Below, in pieces: positions 6,793 to 16,418 of a DNA stretch of 43,341 bases (positions within the stretch are counted from its first letter, which is position 1; every line of letters starts with the position of its first letter). Source of the DNA: a virus; the IMG/VR virus record IMGVR_UViG_3300022918_000020, positions 1-43,341 of that record; one strand, given 5' to 3'. The notes beneath the pieces were generated by a model. That model had not been told where the DNA came from. It saw nothing but the letters and a program-made list of their open reading frames with translations, and ran no database searches. Made by a program: the position numbers and the translations under genes.

Positions 6793-8064
6793 ATGAATTG
6801 GTTTCAGAACACAATCGCCAGGACGTTCGGAATCCCTACGCTCGACGAGGTTGTGATGTACGTAAACGACCAGATTAACGGAAGCACTAATTTTCAAAGC
6901 GCAACCGATGATAAAAATAAGTTGGAACGCATATTTAGCAATCCGGCTTTATTGAAGGTGTTCTGTTTACAATGCGATATGTTCAGCTTAGGTAAAGTTT
7001 ACGTTTACCAAAACGGTAAAGCCTTAAAAACAGATCCGTTCCTTGACATGATTAAGCAGCCAAACCCGTTCCAAAGGGAAGCTCAATTTAAATGGGATTT
7101 TATGTTTTGGAACATGATCGGCAATACCTACGTATATGCTGATTCTTATATCCCGGCAGTCGATAACAAGCTGTACATTTTGGAGAATCATAAAATGAAG
7201 TTCCCAACGGAAATGTTGACTTATCAGGATAAGATTGTGCTTTCTAAGTCAACAGAGGATGCGATAAACAATTTTGACATTGAATATCGCTATGCTGACG
7301 GAACGGCAACCAATTTGAATTGGAGGTACATTATCCACAACCCAGATTTAAGTAACGGGACGGGTAATTGGTTTGGCGGACAAAGCCGGATTGATGCGCT
7401 TTACAAAATCGTAAGCAACTCAGAAAGGGCAATTGAGGCAAAGAACGTCAATTTGCAATACTCCGCTAAGTTTTTAGTAGCAGGACAGGCAGACCCGGGG
7501 AATATCGATCAGCTTCCAATGGGCGAACAGGAAAAGCGGGACATTGAAACAAAAATGAATGGACGTAAGCGTGTTTATGCTATCAAAAGCATGATTGACA
7601 TACAAAGGTTCGTTTCTGATATTGGAGCGTTGAAATTGGATGACAGTTACCTGGCAGACTATTTTACAATCGGATCGATGTACGGCATTCCAAAGGACGT
7701 TTTAGAAGCGTTTAACAGCGGAACGTATGAGAACCAAGAAAAGGCAAGAGGAGCGTTTGTTTCGTACTGTTTACAGCCAAAAGGCAACGGATGGTTTGAA
7801 AGCCTTGCTAGTTTCTTCGGGTACACCGATAAAACTGTTTTAATCGATTGGGAACATTTGCCGTTTATGCAGGTTTTCGCCAAAGAACGAGCCGAAACGG
7901 ATAAAATAAAATCTGAAACGCTGCTTAATTACATGAAGGCTGGGGTTACAATGGATCAGATTAATGAAATGTTGGATTTGGAATTAAGAGAATTGAATTA
8001 TGAAACAGCAAACAGAGTCGCAAGCACCCAACAGCAAAACACACAAGAAAGTCAAAAAGTCTGA
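6793..8064 (+). CDS. Portal protein (HK97-type)
   Basis: A 423-residue protein at the portal position, directly before a protease and capsid. It has portal-like features: an N-terminal clamp region, the FLDMIKQPNPFQ segment corresponding to the P-N-P motif common in HK97 portals, and a helical C-terminus rich in Gln/Asn. The portal forms the dodecameric ring through which DNA enters and leaves the head and binds the terminase. The start follows KL2 and is the only good ATG. The family call is supported by sequence flavour and strict gene order. Confidence 0.88.
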   Translation: MNWFQNTIARTFGIPTLDEVVMYVNDQINGSTNFQSATDDKNKLERIFSNPALLKVFCLQCDMFSLGKVYVYQNGKALKTDPFLDMIKQPNPFQREAQFKWDFMFWNMIGNTYVYADSYIPAVDNKLYILENHKMKFPTEMLTYQDKIVLSKSTEDAINNFDIEYRYADGTATNLNWRYIIHNPDLSNGTGNWFGGQSRIDALYKIVSNSERAIEAKNVNLQYSAKFLVAGQADPGNIDQLPMGEQEKRDIETKMNGRKRVYAIKSMIDIQRFVSDIGALKLDDSYLADYFTIGSMYGIPKDVLEAFNSGTYENQEKARGAFVSYCLQPKGNGWFESLASFFGYTDKTVLIDWEHLPFMQVFAKERAETDKIKSETLLNYMKAGVTMDQINEMLDLELRELNYETANRVASTQQQNTQESQKV

Positions 8065-8090
8065 AAAGACCGTATTTATACCTAAAGAAG

Positions 8091-8765
8091 ATGAACAAGA
8101 TAACAAAAAGCCTCAAAACAACCGTTAACGACGTAAACGAAAAAGGAATCGTTGTTATCGGAATTACCCAGTTTGACCAATATGACAGCGACAATGACCG
8201 TTTACTTACGGGTTCTTTATCAAAGACATGGACTGAAAGCAAACAGGTACACCTTATCGATCATCAAAAAGGTATGAGTACTTTTGTCGGCCTGCCGATT
8301 GCTAAAGATCCAAAGACCGGAATTGTGGAAAGTCAGTTGAATTTGAATAAACAAGTAGGTATTGACTTGTTGGCCGATTACAAGTTTAGCCAGGAACACG
8401 GTAGATCGTTACAGCACTCACACGGTTTTATGGCGGTATCTGGAAAGTACACAAAAAACGACAAAGGCGGCAGGGATTTTGCCGAGATCAAACAGTTTGA
8501 GTACAGCACATTATTGTTTGGGGCGGTAAGTAACACTCCGCTTCACGGTATAAAATCAGATACAGACGTAAACGAGTTAATCGAAACTCTGACACTGAAA
8601 TTGTCTTTCGGAAACTATACCGAAGAATATGGCAAACTGTTGGAAACAAAATTACAAGAATTAAAATCAATGATATTAGAGCCGCAACAGCACTCTGAAG
8701 AAACAAAAGAGCCGCAGGAAAGCACTCAACAACTTAAAACTTTTTATTCACTATTAACATCTTAA
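8091..8765 (+). CDS. Prohead protease (HK97/S78-like)
   Basis: A 224-residue protein between portal and capsid. The core carries HLIDH (about residue 55-60) and QHSHGFMAVSG, candidates for the catalytic histidine, then FEYSTLLFGAVSNTP with a serine in the place where S78 proteases have E-x-S-x-V. A charged Gln/Glu-rich tail (EPQQHSEETKEPQ) may act as scaffold or be trimmed. The protease would mature the capsid by removing the delta domain of the next gene. Catalytic residue assignment is tentative. Confidence 0.8.
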   Translation: MNKITKSLKTTVNDVNEKGIVVIGITQFDQYDSDNDRLLTGSLSKTWTESKQVHLIDHQKGMSTFVGLPIAKDPKTGIVESQLNLNKQVGIDLLADYKFSQEHGRSLQHSHGFMAVSGKYTKNDKGGRDFAEIKQFEYSTLLFGAVSNTPLHGIKSDTDVNELIETLTLKLSFGNYTEEYGKLLETKLQELKSMILEPQQHSEETKEPQESTQQLKTFYSLLTS

Positions 8766-8770
8766 AAAAA

Positions 8771-10027
8771 ATGGATGAAGTAACAAAAGCGGCAGAGGAA
8801 TTGAAAGGTCAGATCGAAGGATTCAAAAACGAACTTACCAAAGCAGCTACCAAAGAAGAATTTCAATCTTTAGAAGCAAAGATTGAAGAATTCGTAAAAT
8901 CAAACAAGCCGGACGAAACATTGGCGGCTACTGTAAAAGAGCTAAAAGAACAGTTGGCTATTGTGAAAGAAAACACGCACACGTTTGAGGCGAAAGGTTT
9001 TGATTTGATGGAAACCATCGAAAAAGGACTGAAAGACTTTTTACCAAAAGTAAAAGAACACGCGAAAAACAATCCAGGTGAAAAAGCATGGGAGTTGGAG
9101 CTTGAAATTAAAGCACCAATCAATATGGCTACGACCGCGATCACAAACAACACGGCTACTCCGGTAAACTATGTTTATCAGCAAGTGACCGATTACATGG
9201 CAGACCCGAGAGCGCGTCAGTACATTTTGCCGTACCTTTCAAACGGTAACACAAACAAAGCGTCACTTCCTTACATGGACAAAATTCCAACTGAAGGAAC
9301 AATGGCGATCACAGCAGAAGGCGCATTAAAACCGCTTATTTCTGTATCGTTTGTTTTGCGTTATTCTACCGCGAAGAAAATGGCCGGACGTACCAAAATA
9401 TCCGAAGAAGCATTGGACGATTTACCGAATATCATGTCTATTATCCGTAACGAATTGGTTTACCAACACGATATTGCGGTACAGGCTGACGTATTTGTTT
9501 TCGCGTCTGCTTTTGCTCCGGCTTTTGTTGCAGGGGATTTAGCAGCTTCTACAGAGGCTCCAAATAACTACGATGTTATCCGTGCCGCTGCTTATGCAAT
9601 TAAAATTGCCTCAAAAGGCATGTTCATTCCTAACGCTGCGGTTGTGCCAAGTGCTGACGTTTATGAAATGGGAGCCACGAAAGACCTTAACGGGAATTAC
9701 GTACTGCCTCCTTTCGTATTGCCTGACGGTACACGTGTTGAAGGAATGGCAATCATCGAAGATCCTTACGGGGTTGTAGCTGCCGGAAACTTCATTGTTG
9801 GGGATTGGAAACAAATTCACCGTGACGTTTATAAATCGTTTACAGTTCGTATTGGACAGGGTATTGTTGGAAACGCAACAGCAGCCAACATTGTTTCTGA
9901 TTTTGAATCGAACATGTACACGATCATCGGGGAAAGCCGTTACCACTTGTGGGGTTACGAAAATGCAAAAGTAGCATTTGTTGAAGGAACATTCGCTGCT
10001 GTTAAAACGGCAATCGAAGCGGCTTAA
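8771..10027 (+). CDS. Major capsid protein (HK97 fold)
   Basis: A 418-residue capsid protein. The first roughly 110 residues are a charged coiled coil (KAAEELKGQIEGFKNEL...) equal to the HK97 delta or scaffolding domain. The capsid proper begins around TTAITNNTATPVNY, followed by the usual RQYILPYLSNGNTNKASLPYMD region and an EEALDDLPNI stretch resembling the HK97 spine helix. The gene follows the protease by 5 nt, so cleavage near residue 115 is likely. The region is GC-richer and codon-smooth, as expected for a highly expressed gene. Confidence 0.92.
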   Translation: MDEVTKAAEELKGQIEGFKNELTKAATKEEFQSLEAKIEEFVKSNKPDETLAATVKELKEQLAIVKENTHTFEAKGFDLMETIEKGLKDFLPKVKEHAKNNPGEKAWELELEIKAPINMATTAITNNTATPVNYVYQQVTDYMADPRARQYILPYLSNGNTNKASLPYMDKIPTEGTMAITAEGALKPLISVSFVLRYSTAKKMAGRTKISEEALDDLPNIMSIIRNELVYQHDIAVQADVFVFASAFAPAFVAGDLAASTEAPNNYDVIRAAAYAIKIASKGMFIPNAAVVPSADVYEMGATKDLNGNYVLPPFVLPDGTRVEGMAIIEDPYGVVAAGNFIVGDWKQIHRDVYKSFTVRIGQGIVGNATAANIVSDFESNMYTIIGESRYHLWGYENAKVAFVEGTFAAVKTAIEAA

Positions 10028-10052
10028 TTTATTAATCTAAAAACCATATATC

Positions 10053-10352
10053 ATGGCAGACGAAAAAGCAGTAACTACCAAAAGTGTAGTTTTGACAGAC
10101 GATCAGAAAGAGGAAACAAACTCGGCTACTAAGAAAGCGCAAGCTGCTTACGAAGGTGATCATCACATGGATAAAGTCGAAGTGACTATTAACCAGAAAA
10201 CCAAGTACTACAAAAAAGGGCAGAAAGACACGGTACATCCTACCGTTGCCTTGATTATGCAGGAAAAAGGGATTATCGACAAAGGGTGGGAGAAAAATGT
10301 AAAGAAATATAACGCTCCCAAAGTAGTAGACGGACAACTCGCAACTAACTAA
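10053..10352 (+). CDS. Small capsid-associated hypothetical protein
   Basis: A 99-residue charged protein directly after the capsid gene. The middle reads KVEVTINQKTKYYKKGQKDTVHPTVALIMQEKGII, a pattern also found in small proteins after capsid genes in related phages. It might be a head decoration or head-completion factor, but nothing in the sequence proves this. The ATG is 25 nt after the capsid stop. Confidence 0.65.
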   Translation: MADEKAVTTKSVVLTDDQKEETNSATKKAQAAYEGDHHMDKVEVTINQKTKYYKKGQKDTVHPTVALIMQEKGIIDKGWEKNVKKYNAPKVVDGQLATN

Positions 10353-10354
10353 AA

Positions 10355-11032
10355 ATGCCATACTTAATAGACGACACTTTTTTTATTGGGAGTATTGAAG
10401 TTTCCAATCTCGATGAAGCAAATTCAAAGTCTTTAACGGCGTTGAATAGAATCATCGATGAAAAGTGTCGTTTGTTATTGTTGTCGGCTTTAAGTCTTGT
10501 AAACTTCCAGGAAATGGATAGTTTTCTGGTTAACGGAAAATTACCTGATGTTCCTGAATCGCCTGAAGTAGATCCGGTTCCTTTAAAGTGGCGTAATTTA
10601 ATCACTGGTTGTAATTATACGGTGGACGGTGTTACAAAGCGATGGAAGGGATTGTATTTTACCGAAGGCACTTACAAAGGTTCTGTATTGGCGAATTACT
10701 GTTTTACTTTTTACCTGGAAGAAAACGTTTCTTATCAAAGTGGCGTTGGGGAAGTGAAAGCCGAGGCGAAAAACGCAAGAGGCGTGAACTCAACTCAGAA
10801 GTACACAACGGTTTGGAATGAGTTTTTAGAAATGTATCAGGGTTCGGACTGTTATCGAATGGTAGGCAATATCTACCACGTTGGGATTCCGCAGTATGAC
10901 GGCTATTATTTAGGCTATTTCGGAAATAACAACAACGATGTTTCTTTGCTTCAATTCTTATCCGAAAACGCTACTGATTATCCGGACTGCGAATTGTGCG
11001 TTTACGACGTAAAAAATCAGTTAGGATTATGA
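10355..11032 (+). CDS. Head-tail connector-like protein
   Basis: A 225-residue protein placed where Bacteroidetes siphophages encode the head-tail adaptor. The N-terminal part is helical (VSNLDEANSKSLTALNRIIDEKCRLLLL), followed by an aromatic, beta-rich middle with KWRNLITGC and YKGSVLANYCFTFYL. It overlaps the next gene by 4 nt (ATGA), supporting one connector cluster. I recognise the general type but not a numbered family with certainty. Confidence 0.65.
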   Translation: MPYLIDDTFFIGSIEVSNLDEANSKSLTALNRIIDEKCRLLLLSALSLVNFQEMDSFLVNGKLPDVPESPEVDPVPLKWRNLITGCNYTVDGVTKRWKGLYFTEGTYKGSVLANYCFTFYLEENVSYQSGVGEVKAEAKNARGVNSTQKYTTVWNEFLEMYQGSDCYRMVGNIYHVGIPQYDGYYLGYFGNNNNDVSLLQFLSENATDYPDCELCVYDVKNQLGL

Positions 11033-11568
11033 TAGTAGTTGAAACGCTTTTAAGGGAAATATTCAGCCAGATTCCAGATGTTGTTTATACGGATGTGAAT
11101 CGGGGGGAAAACTCTTTAAAGGTTAATTTCAGCTGGGGAAGTGAAAAGGATTTGATTCTTTACTTAAAATCATTACAGGGGAATAAATACCCTTTGATTT
11201 GGCTAGTAAAAGGAAATCGTCAATCTGATTCATTATACACCGGGAAAACGAGCAAACGGATAAAGCTGATTATTGCCAAGAATTCAGAACACAAAACAAA
11301 CATCAATCCCACGGTTTGGGACACGGAGTTTGTAGAAATGCTTAACCCTCTATATGATAAAGTGCTTAAATGCTTCGAGAGAAGCGGAGTAACTAAAATC
11401 GTAGACGGGTTATATGATACGGATCGTCGTGCTAACTATACTGAAGAAGCGCTGGAGGATAAAACTTACACAATCGATATTTGGAATGTGATCGTTTTTG
11501 AGGCAAATGTCAACTTCTACGAAAAGGCAAACGGCGAGCCTATGTGCATTCACACAATTAAATTCTAA
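11029..11568 (+). CDS. Tail completion/connector-like protein
   Basis: A 179-residue protein with an ATG overlapping the previous stop (ATGA), preferred over an upstream in-frame start at 10996. It lies between the adaptor and the probable tube gene, the usual site of head-closure and tail-terminator proteins. It has a mixed alpha/beta look with YPLIWLVKGNRQ and an IDIWNVIVFEANVNFY strand pair near the C-terminus, which fits tail-terminator folds. Exact role is inference from order. Confidence 0.65.
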   Translation: MIVVETLLREIFSQIPDVVYTDVNRGENSLKVNFSWGSEKDLILYLKSLQGNKYPLIWLVKGNRQSDSLYTGKTSKRIKLIIAKNSEHKTNINPTVWDTEFVEMLNPLYDKVLKCFERSGVTKIVDGLYDTDRRANYTEEALEDKTYTIDIWNVIVFEANVNFYEKANGEPMCIHTIKF

Positions 11569-11572
11569 TCAA

Positions 11573-11764
11573 ATGGAAAAAAATACACCGACTGCAAAAG
11601 AGCAGCCACAAGAAACACAGACCGAGGCAGCGCCAAAGGGACGTAATTTCAAAGTAACAAAAGAAATCTTAGTTGACGGCAAAAACTATCTGCCAGGTCA
11701 TACTATTGCTTTGAATGAACAAAAACGAATTGATAGTTTAAAACAATCTAAACACATCAAGTAA
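11573..11764 (+). CDS. Small hypothetical protein (63 aa)
   Basis: A 63-residue protein starting at ATG 11573 and overlapping the next ATG by one base. The first third is disordered (Gln/Glu/Thr-rich); the rest (FKVTKEILVDGKNYLPGHTIAL) looks like a small beta-barrel fragment, similar in style to the C-terminus of the 10053 protein. It may be a tail or capsid accessory protein. Function unknown. Confidence 0.6.
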   Translation: MEKNTPTAKEQPQETQTEAAPKGRNFKVTKEILVDGKNYLPGHTIALNEQKRIDSLKQSKHIK

Positions 11765-12708
11765 TGGACGAATTACAAGAATTATTGGACAGCTTAAATG
11801 TTGTTAATTGCGATGGCGGGGATATCTTCGGAACGGGCCAGGCAGGTTGTAAATTCGATTGGAGCCGAATTAAGACTTTGGAATTTTCAAAGATCGGCTT
11901 CAAGTACGAAGGGAAGTCGTTGGCTTATATTCAGGAGCAACAACAAAAAGGGAATTTAATCATTGCGCAAAATGTTGTTTCTTTCGTTGACGCTACTGCG
12001 GATCCGAATATCATCACTCGTGAAGGATCAGGATTAAAAGTTGTGGCCGGAGAAAACCCATACGAATACAACATCACCTTTGACAACGGCGTTAACTTCT
12101 GGAAAGCACTTCGCTCAATGAACAGCAACGGACAGTACGCTTTGGCTTTATATGATACTGAAGGGAACAAAATCTTCACTCAAACGAAATCAGGAGTTGT
12201 GCGCGGGTTTAACCTTGCGATGATGCAAACGGGTAAATACGTTGGAAAAGACGGTGTTAACGCTTCTGGTCAGGTTTTGACCTTGCAAATTGCTGACTTC
12301 AAGGACATGGATCGCCAAACGTGGATTACTGCCGATGAACTCGATTACTCGCCAAGTGATTTGGATGGTGTAAATGATGTTGAAATCACCTTAAATCCTG
12401 TTGTTGCCGGAGCCACTACATTGGTGTTTACGCCGCTATTGAAAGACAGAACGCATTTAGTCGAAGGCCTATTGCTTGCTGACTTTTTAGTTCAGAAAAC
12501 AACTGCCGGAGTAACCACAACCGTAACACCAACCGGAACCGCCGTTTACAACAACGCCGACAAAACCGTGACGCTTACAATTGCCGCCGCAGTTGCTGGA
12601 AGCATTTACACTGTAAAATTGTGGGATGCCGCTTTGGGTGTGCCGATTATCGTAACTCCGAACTTCGGACTTGCGAAATCAAACGAAGCAAGCGCATTGG
12701 CTGCATAA
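11764..12708 (+). CDS. Probable major tail tube protein with Ig-like C-terminus
   Basis: A 314-residue protein in the tail-tube slot. Residues about 1-195 form a beta-rich domain with a conserved-looking NCDGGDIFGTGQAGCKFDW opening and a GKDGVNASGQVLTLQIADFKDMDRQTWIT close. The last 110 residues are a Thr/Ala/Val-rich segment (VTPTGTAVYNNADKTVTLT) like the Ig-like domains often fused to tail tube proteins. A strong terminator follows, ending the head-connector-tube transcript. Tube assignment relies on size, order and terminator placement. Confidence 0.7.
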   Translation: MDELQELLDSLNVVNCDGGDIFGTGQAGCKFDWSRIKTLEFSKIGFKYEGKSLAYIQEQQQKGNLIIAQNVVSFVDATADPNIITREGSGLKVVAGENPYEYNITFDNGVNFWKALRSMNSNGQYALALYDTEGNKIFTQTKSGVVRGFNLAMMQTGKYVGKDGVNASGQVLTLQIADFKDMDRQTWITADELDYSPSDLDGVNDVEITLNPVVAGATTLVFTPLLKDRTHLVEGLLLADFLVQKTTAGVTTTVTPTGTAVYNNADKTVTLTIAAAVAGSIYTVKLWDAALGVPIIVTPNFGLAKSNEASALAA

Positions 12709-12729
12709 AAAGAATTGGGTTAGTTTATC

Positions 12730-12759
12730 AAAGCCGCTGCATTTTGTGGCGGCTTTTTT
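12730..12759 (+). terminator. Intrinsic terminator after tube gene
   Basis: AAAGCCGC (12730-12737) pairs with GCGGCTTT (12749-12756), followed by a T run. It is GC-rich and well placed, 20 nt after the tube stop codon. Confidence 0.85.
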
Positions 12760-12761
12760 AA

Positions 12762-12769
12762 TATCTTTG
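12762..12769 (+). promoter_or_regulatory. TAnnTTTG promoter, leaderless type, before tail genes
   Basis: TATCTTTG sits 4 nt before the ATG at 12774, directly after the terminator. The same 4-nt spacing is seen at 5077, 21047 and 26543, supporting a real leaderless start. Confidence 0.55.
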
Positions 12770-12773
12770 AATT

Positions 12774-13211
12774 ATGGGAACGATTCGGGATTTATTGGAT
12801 AAAGCGAGGTTTGTTAGGGAAGGAATACCCGGAGAAGTTGCCGCTATTATCGACCGGAACAAAGACAAGATTCTGGATATTAACCGGGAAATGCAGTTGT
12901 TTGAAAAAGGAATAAATTCTGACGGTGAAATGCTAAAACCGTACGCTGCGAAAACCATAAAAATAAAACGCTCAAAGGGCGAAGTTTACAATAGGCGCAC
13001 GTTGTTGGATACAGGGGATTTTTACAGGGGATTTGATTTACTAAACCGGAACAACACAATAACAATATTCTCCAGGGATTCAAAAAGCAGCGAATTGCAG
13101 GACGATAACGGGAGTAATATCTTCGGTATCACAAAAGAGAATCAGCCTTACTATAACTACGAAATAATCAAACCTGAATTGCAGGATTTCATAAATAAAC
13201 ACATCGGATAA
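12774..13211 (+). CDS. Tail completion-like protein (gp10-type)
   Basis: A 145-residue basic protein at the start of the second tail transcript. It opens with a helical segment (IRDLLDKARFVREGIPGEVAAIIDRNK), then contains RSKGEVYNRRTLLDTGDFYRGF, the kind of 'LLDTGxFxxG' motif seen in HK97 gp10-type tail-completion proteins. The end (YYNYEIIKPELQDFINKHIG) is helical. The next gene begins immediately after the stop codon. Confidence 0.7.
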   Translation: MGTIRDLLDKARFVREGIPGEVAAIIDRNKDKILDINREMQLFEKGINSDGEMLKPYAAKTIKIKRSKGEVYNRRTLLDTGDFYRGFDLLNRNNTITIFSRDSKSSELQDDNGSNIFGITKENQPYYNYEIIKPELQDFINKHIG

Positions 13212-13874
13212 ATGGAGTACACAGGTAGAAAACCACAGCCGAAATTAAGTATAGAAGACGTATTTTTATCGATCGATGATATGATTTTGTACAATTTTGA
13301 TATGTACAGGAAAACCAATGACAATAATTGGTTTTTGAAAACGTACACCGGAAAAGAAAAGAAATTGGATCATCATTTAATAAAACCGTTCGAGGAAAAA
13401 ATTAATGATGAATATTACAAAGCAACCAACGACCAGGCTTTTCAAACATTTATCCAACGCCTTGCCAAAATCGACAATCTACAAACAAAATATACCGTTG
13501 TATCAGCTTTGGTTGAGCGTATGCGTTTAGGATTTGGTGCTTCTGTCGATCAGCAGCGAATTCGTTATATGATGGTGCAGCAGATTAAAGATTGGAAGTA
13601 CAAAATGCCTTATCATAATTTTGCTACTCCCGCAGAGGATTTTGAACAGTTGAATAACGTAGCGGCTCAATTGCCTGGAATCAAAACCGCCATTGCGTTA
13701 ATCAATGACGAACTTCAAAAAGAAGGCTCAAAACAAACATTGTCATTGTACAAACAATTGGTGATTATTTCGTCTGCTTTGCAGTTAGGATATGAAATAG
13801 ACTCCAGGAAAATAACCGTGCGTAAATGGCTAGATTTAGGTGAGTTAATGCGTGAAAAAGCTAAAAAAAACTAA
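13212..13874 (+). CDS. Probable tail assembly chaperone
   Basis: A 220-residue mostly helical protein directly before the tape measure, the usual place for tail assembly chaperones that coat tape measure protein before tube polymerisation. No signature motif is visible. The gene ends in an A8 run followed by TAA; the tape measure gene lies in the same frame 3 nt later, so a programmed frameshift would not fuse them. Assignment is from position. Confidence 0.6.
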   Translation: MEYTGRKPQPKLSIEDVFLSIDDMILYNFDMYRKTNDNNWFLKTYTGKEKKLDHHLIKPFEEKINDEYYKATNDQAFQTFIQRLAKIDNLQTKYTVVSALVERMRLGFGASVDQQRIRYMMVQQIKDWKYKMPYHNFATPAEDFEQLNNVAAQLPGIKTAIALINDELQKEGSKQTLSLYKQLVIISSALQLGYEIDSRKITVRKWLDLGELMREKAKKN

Positions 13875-13877
13875 GCA

Positions 13878-16418
13878 ATGGCAAATACAGTAGATACAAC
13901 CATTGAAAAGAAAGCCTTAGACCAGGTTGACCAATTAATTACCAAATTAACAGCAGCGGACGAGGCTTTATTAAAAGTTTCTGCTTCTGCATTGGCGGCA
14001 AGTCGGAACATTACGAATATTAAAACGCCTGGTGATTTAAAAAGTAATGCGGTCAGTAATGCAAGCGTGGTTACCGAAACCAACAAACAGTCCGCTGCAA
14101 TATCGACTCTAAACACCAAATTAGTTGCTCACGCAGCGCAACAGCGTCAAGTCATTAACAATGACAGGGATCAGTCTATTGCAAAACAGATATTAAGAGC
14201 TGAAACCGATCGTAATTTTAGGGCAAATACATTGTTGGGCGGTGCTTATGCAAAGGCATCGGCTCAGTTGTTAGTTTTGAAGAAAAATATCAAAGATACA
14301 GCTATTGCGTTTGGCGAAGAAAGCGTACAGGTCAAACGACTGGAAGCCGAATTTGCAGGATTGGACGGGCGTATCAGGGCGGCTGATAAAGTTGCAGGAG
14401 ATTTTCAGAGAAATGTAGGTAATTATTCAAGCGGTATCGCAAAAGGTTTCGGAACTATATTTTCGAGCGTTAAACAATTAGCGTATATTTTGCCAGGCTT
14501 GGGTGTTGCTGGAATTATTGGATTTGCAATCGAGCCGATTATCGAATACATTTCTAAATTAGATTTGTTCAAAAAGACTTTAAACGGGGTTGCTGAGGCA
14601 CAAAAAGCGTATAAAGATGCAGCTATCGAAGCGCAAAAATCAACTGTTGAAGAACTGAACTCTTTAAAAGCAAATTTAGAAATTGCCCGTGACGTAAATT
14701 TATCTTACAAAGAAAGGAATATCGCAGTCGATAATCTAATACAGCAATATCCGTTCTACTTTGAGAACCTAACCAGGGAGCAAATACTCGCAGGAGAAAC
14801 GGCGGCAGCTGAAAAAGAACTTACCTTGGCGATTTTGGCCAGAGCCAGAGCAAACGCAATTGTGGCAAAAATAACCGAAAACGAAGCTAAGGTTATTGAC
14901 TTGCAAACCGAAAAGATAAAACTTGAAAGAGAATTACAAGCTGCAATTATAAGCCGAAACGCAGCAACAGCCAACGCAAATAAAGCAGATTTACAAAGAG
15001 GTGAAGGAAATGCTTTTCGGGCAGTACAAGCTATTGGAAGTGTTGAGGAATTGCAGAAAAAAGTACTTAAGAACCAAAAAGAAATAAACCAGGCGAATGC
15101 TTTTAGCGAGCAGTTGACCAAACGCGCTTTAGTGGATCAAAAGGAAGCTATTGGATTGGATTATAAAGCCGAGAAAGCCAAAAAAGAAAAGTCCGAAAGA
15201 GCCAAACGTGATGATGTTCAGTTGGTGAATACATTGGAGCAAAACAAGTCCTTTTTGCAAGTATTGGAAGATCAAGTAAGAATATTTACAGAGGCGCAAA
15301 AGGAAGTTTCGGACACTTCACAAGAATATAAAAATTTCCAAAACGTTATTGACGGGTTAAGGCAATCTATAAGTTTAATAACAGATCCTGGTAAAGTTAT
15401 AAAAGCAGACGTTTCCGGTTTGGCAAAAAGCCAAAAAGAGATTGAAGCTACAAACAAAAGTCTGGAGAAAATGAAAGAGATATTAAACTCTTTCACGGAT
15501 CAGTTTTCAGAAGGTTTTTTCTCACAGGCAGGACTTCCAACCTTATTTAAAATATTGCGTGACGAAATAAAAGGTTTCGGTATTGATGCAGCTACAACGG
15601 CATTGGCTACAACCGAAGCGTTTCAGGAAATGTTTAATTTAATAAATTCGGCAAGCCAACAAAATTTCGATGCTGAATACCAAAGGTTAGAAAGCCAAAA
15701 AACTATCGCAATTGAATTCGCAGGCGAAAGTGATGCTGCAAAAGCACAGGTTGAAAGGGATGCTGAGCAAAGAAAAATTGCAATTCAGAAAAGAGAGTTA
15801 AAAGCGCAAAAAGAAATTGCCAAATTCAATATCATAATCGATACGGCACAGGCTGTAATATCCGCATTTGCTAATCCTGGCGGTGTTGCGGGTATTGCCT
15901 TAGCTGCTTTAGCAGTAGTAACCGGAGCCATACAATTAGCGGCGGTTAATGCTCAACAAATCCCTCAGTATTGGGAAGGTGGAATTCATACAGGTGGTAA
16001 AATGATGGTAAATGATGATCCTCACGGAAGAAAAGGCTCTAATTTCAGAGAGGTTGTAAGAACGCCTGACGGTAAAGTTTTTAAGCCACAAGGTAAAAAC
16101 GTAATTATGAACGCTCCGGCAGGGACTGAGATTTTTCCTAATTATCAGAGTTGGGAAAATAATCTAAACTCAATGCTTTACGGTAACGGAATTGAGCCAT
16201 TACAAGGTGTAATTTCTTACGAAAACAAAAAACAAGCGTCAATGGATACGGATCGTATTTTGTCCGGTTTGGGATATGTAGCGGAATCGATAAACAACAA
16301 ACCCGTAGGCGGTATGGAAATTTCAGACGGTGAAATGAAATCTTACATTATCGTAAACAATAAAAAATTGTACAAAGCCAATTGCGCCGCAAGAAATATC
16401 AGACAAGTATTCAAATGA
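13878..16418 (+). CDS. Tail tape measure protein
   Basis: An 846-residue protein that sets tail length and is ejected with DNA. It is long, Ala/Lys/Glu/Gln-rich and mostly coiled coil. There is a hydrophobic segment near residues 205-228 (LPGLGVAGIIGFAIEPII) and another near 675-695 (GIALAALAVVTGAIQLAAV), both usual for tape measure proteins. The C-terminal part contains a glycine-rich GGIHTGGKMMVNDDPHG segment commonly seen at the end of tape measure proteins. It overlaps the next ATG (ATGA). Confidence 0.9.
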   Translation: MANTVDTTIEKKALDQVDQLITKLTAADEALLKVSASALAASRNITNIKTPGDLKSNAVSNASVVTETNKQSAAISTLNTKLVAHAAQQRQVINNDRDQSIAKQILRAETDRNFRANTLLGGAYAKASAQLLVLKKNIKDTAIAFGEESVQVKRLEAEFAGLDGRIRAADKVAGDFQRNVGNYSSGIAKGFGTIFSSVKQLAYILPGLGVAGIIGFAIEPIIEYISKLDLFKKTLNGVAEAQKAYKDAAIEAQKSTVEELNSLKANLEIARDVNLSYKERNIAVDNLIQQYPFYFENLTREQILAGETAAAEKELTLAILARARANAIVAKITENEAKVIDLQTEKIKLERELQAAIISRNAATANANKADLQRGEGNAFRAVQAIGSVEELQKKVLKNQKEINQANAFSEQLTKRALVDQKEAIGLDYKAEKAKKEKSERAKRDDVQLVNTLEQNKSFLQVLEDQVRIFTEAQKEVSDTSQEYKNFQNVIDGLRQSISLITDPGKVIKADVSGLAKSQKEIEATNKSLEKMKEILNSFTDQFSEGFFSQAGLPTLFKILRDEIKGFGIDAATTALATTEAFQEMFNLINSASQQNFDAEYQRLESQKTIAIEFAGESDAAKAQVERDAEQRKIAIQKRELKAQKEIAKFNIIIDTAQAVISAFANPGGVAGIALAALAVVTGAIQLAAVNAQQIPQYWEGGIHTGGKMMVNDDPHGRKGSNFREVVRTPDGKVFKPQGKNVIMNAPAGTEIFPNYQSWENNLNSMLYGNGIEPLQGVISYENKKQASMDTDRILSGLGYVAESINNKPVGGMEISDGEMKSYIIVNNKKLYKANCAARNIRQVFK

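Noticed and set aside
8000-8128. 42-aa ORF bridging the portal and protease genes in another frame
   Set aside because: It overlaps coding sequence of both well-supported genes for most of its length and has a low-complexity Lys/Gln composition; chance is more likely.
12730-12759. Terminator after the tube gene as a seventh KL element
   Set aside because: No promoter precedes it within about 100 nt and its loop has no complementary partner upstream.
13863-13871. A8 run at the end of the chaperone gene as a programmed frameshift site
   Set aside because: The tape measure gene is in the same frame just after the stop, so a shift would not join the two, and the shifted frames end after a few codons.
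14756-15121. 121-aa minus-strand ORF inside the tape measure gene
   Set aside because: It mirrors the Ala/Lys-rich coiled-coil codons of the opposite strand, has no promoter, and the whole genome is otherwise read on the + strand.
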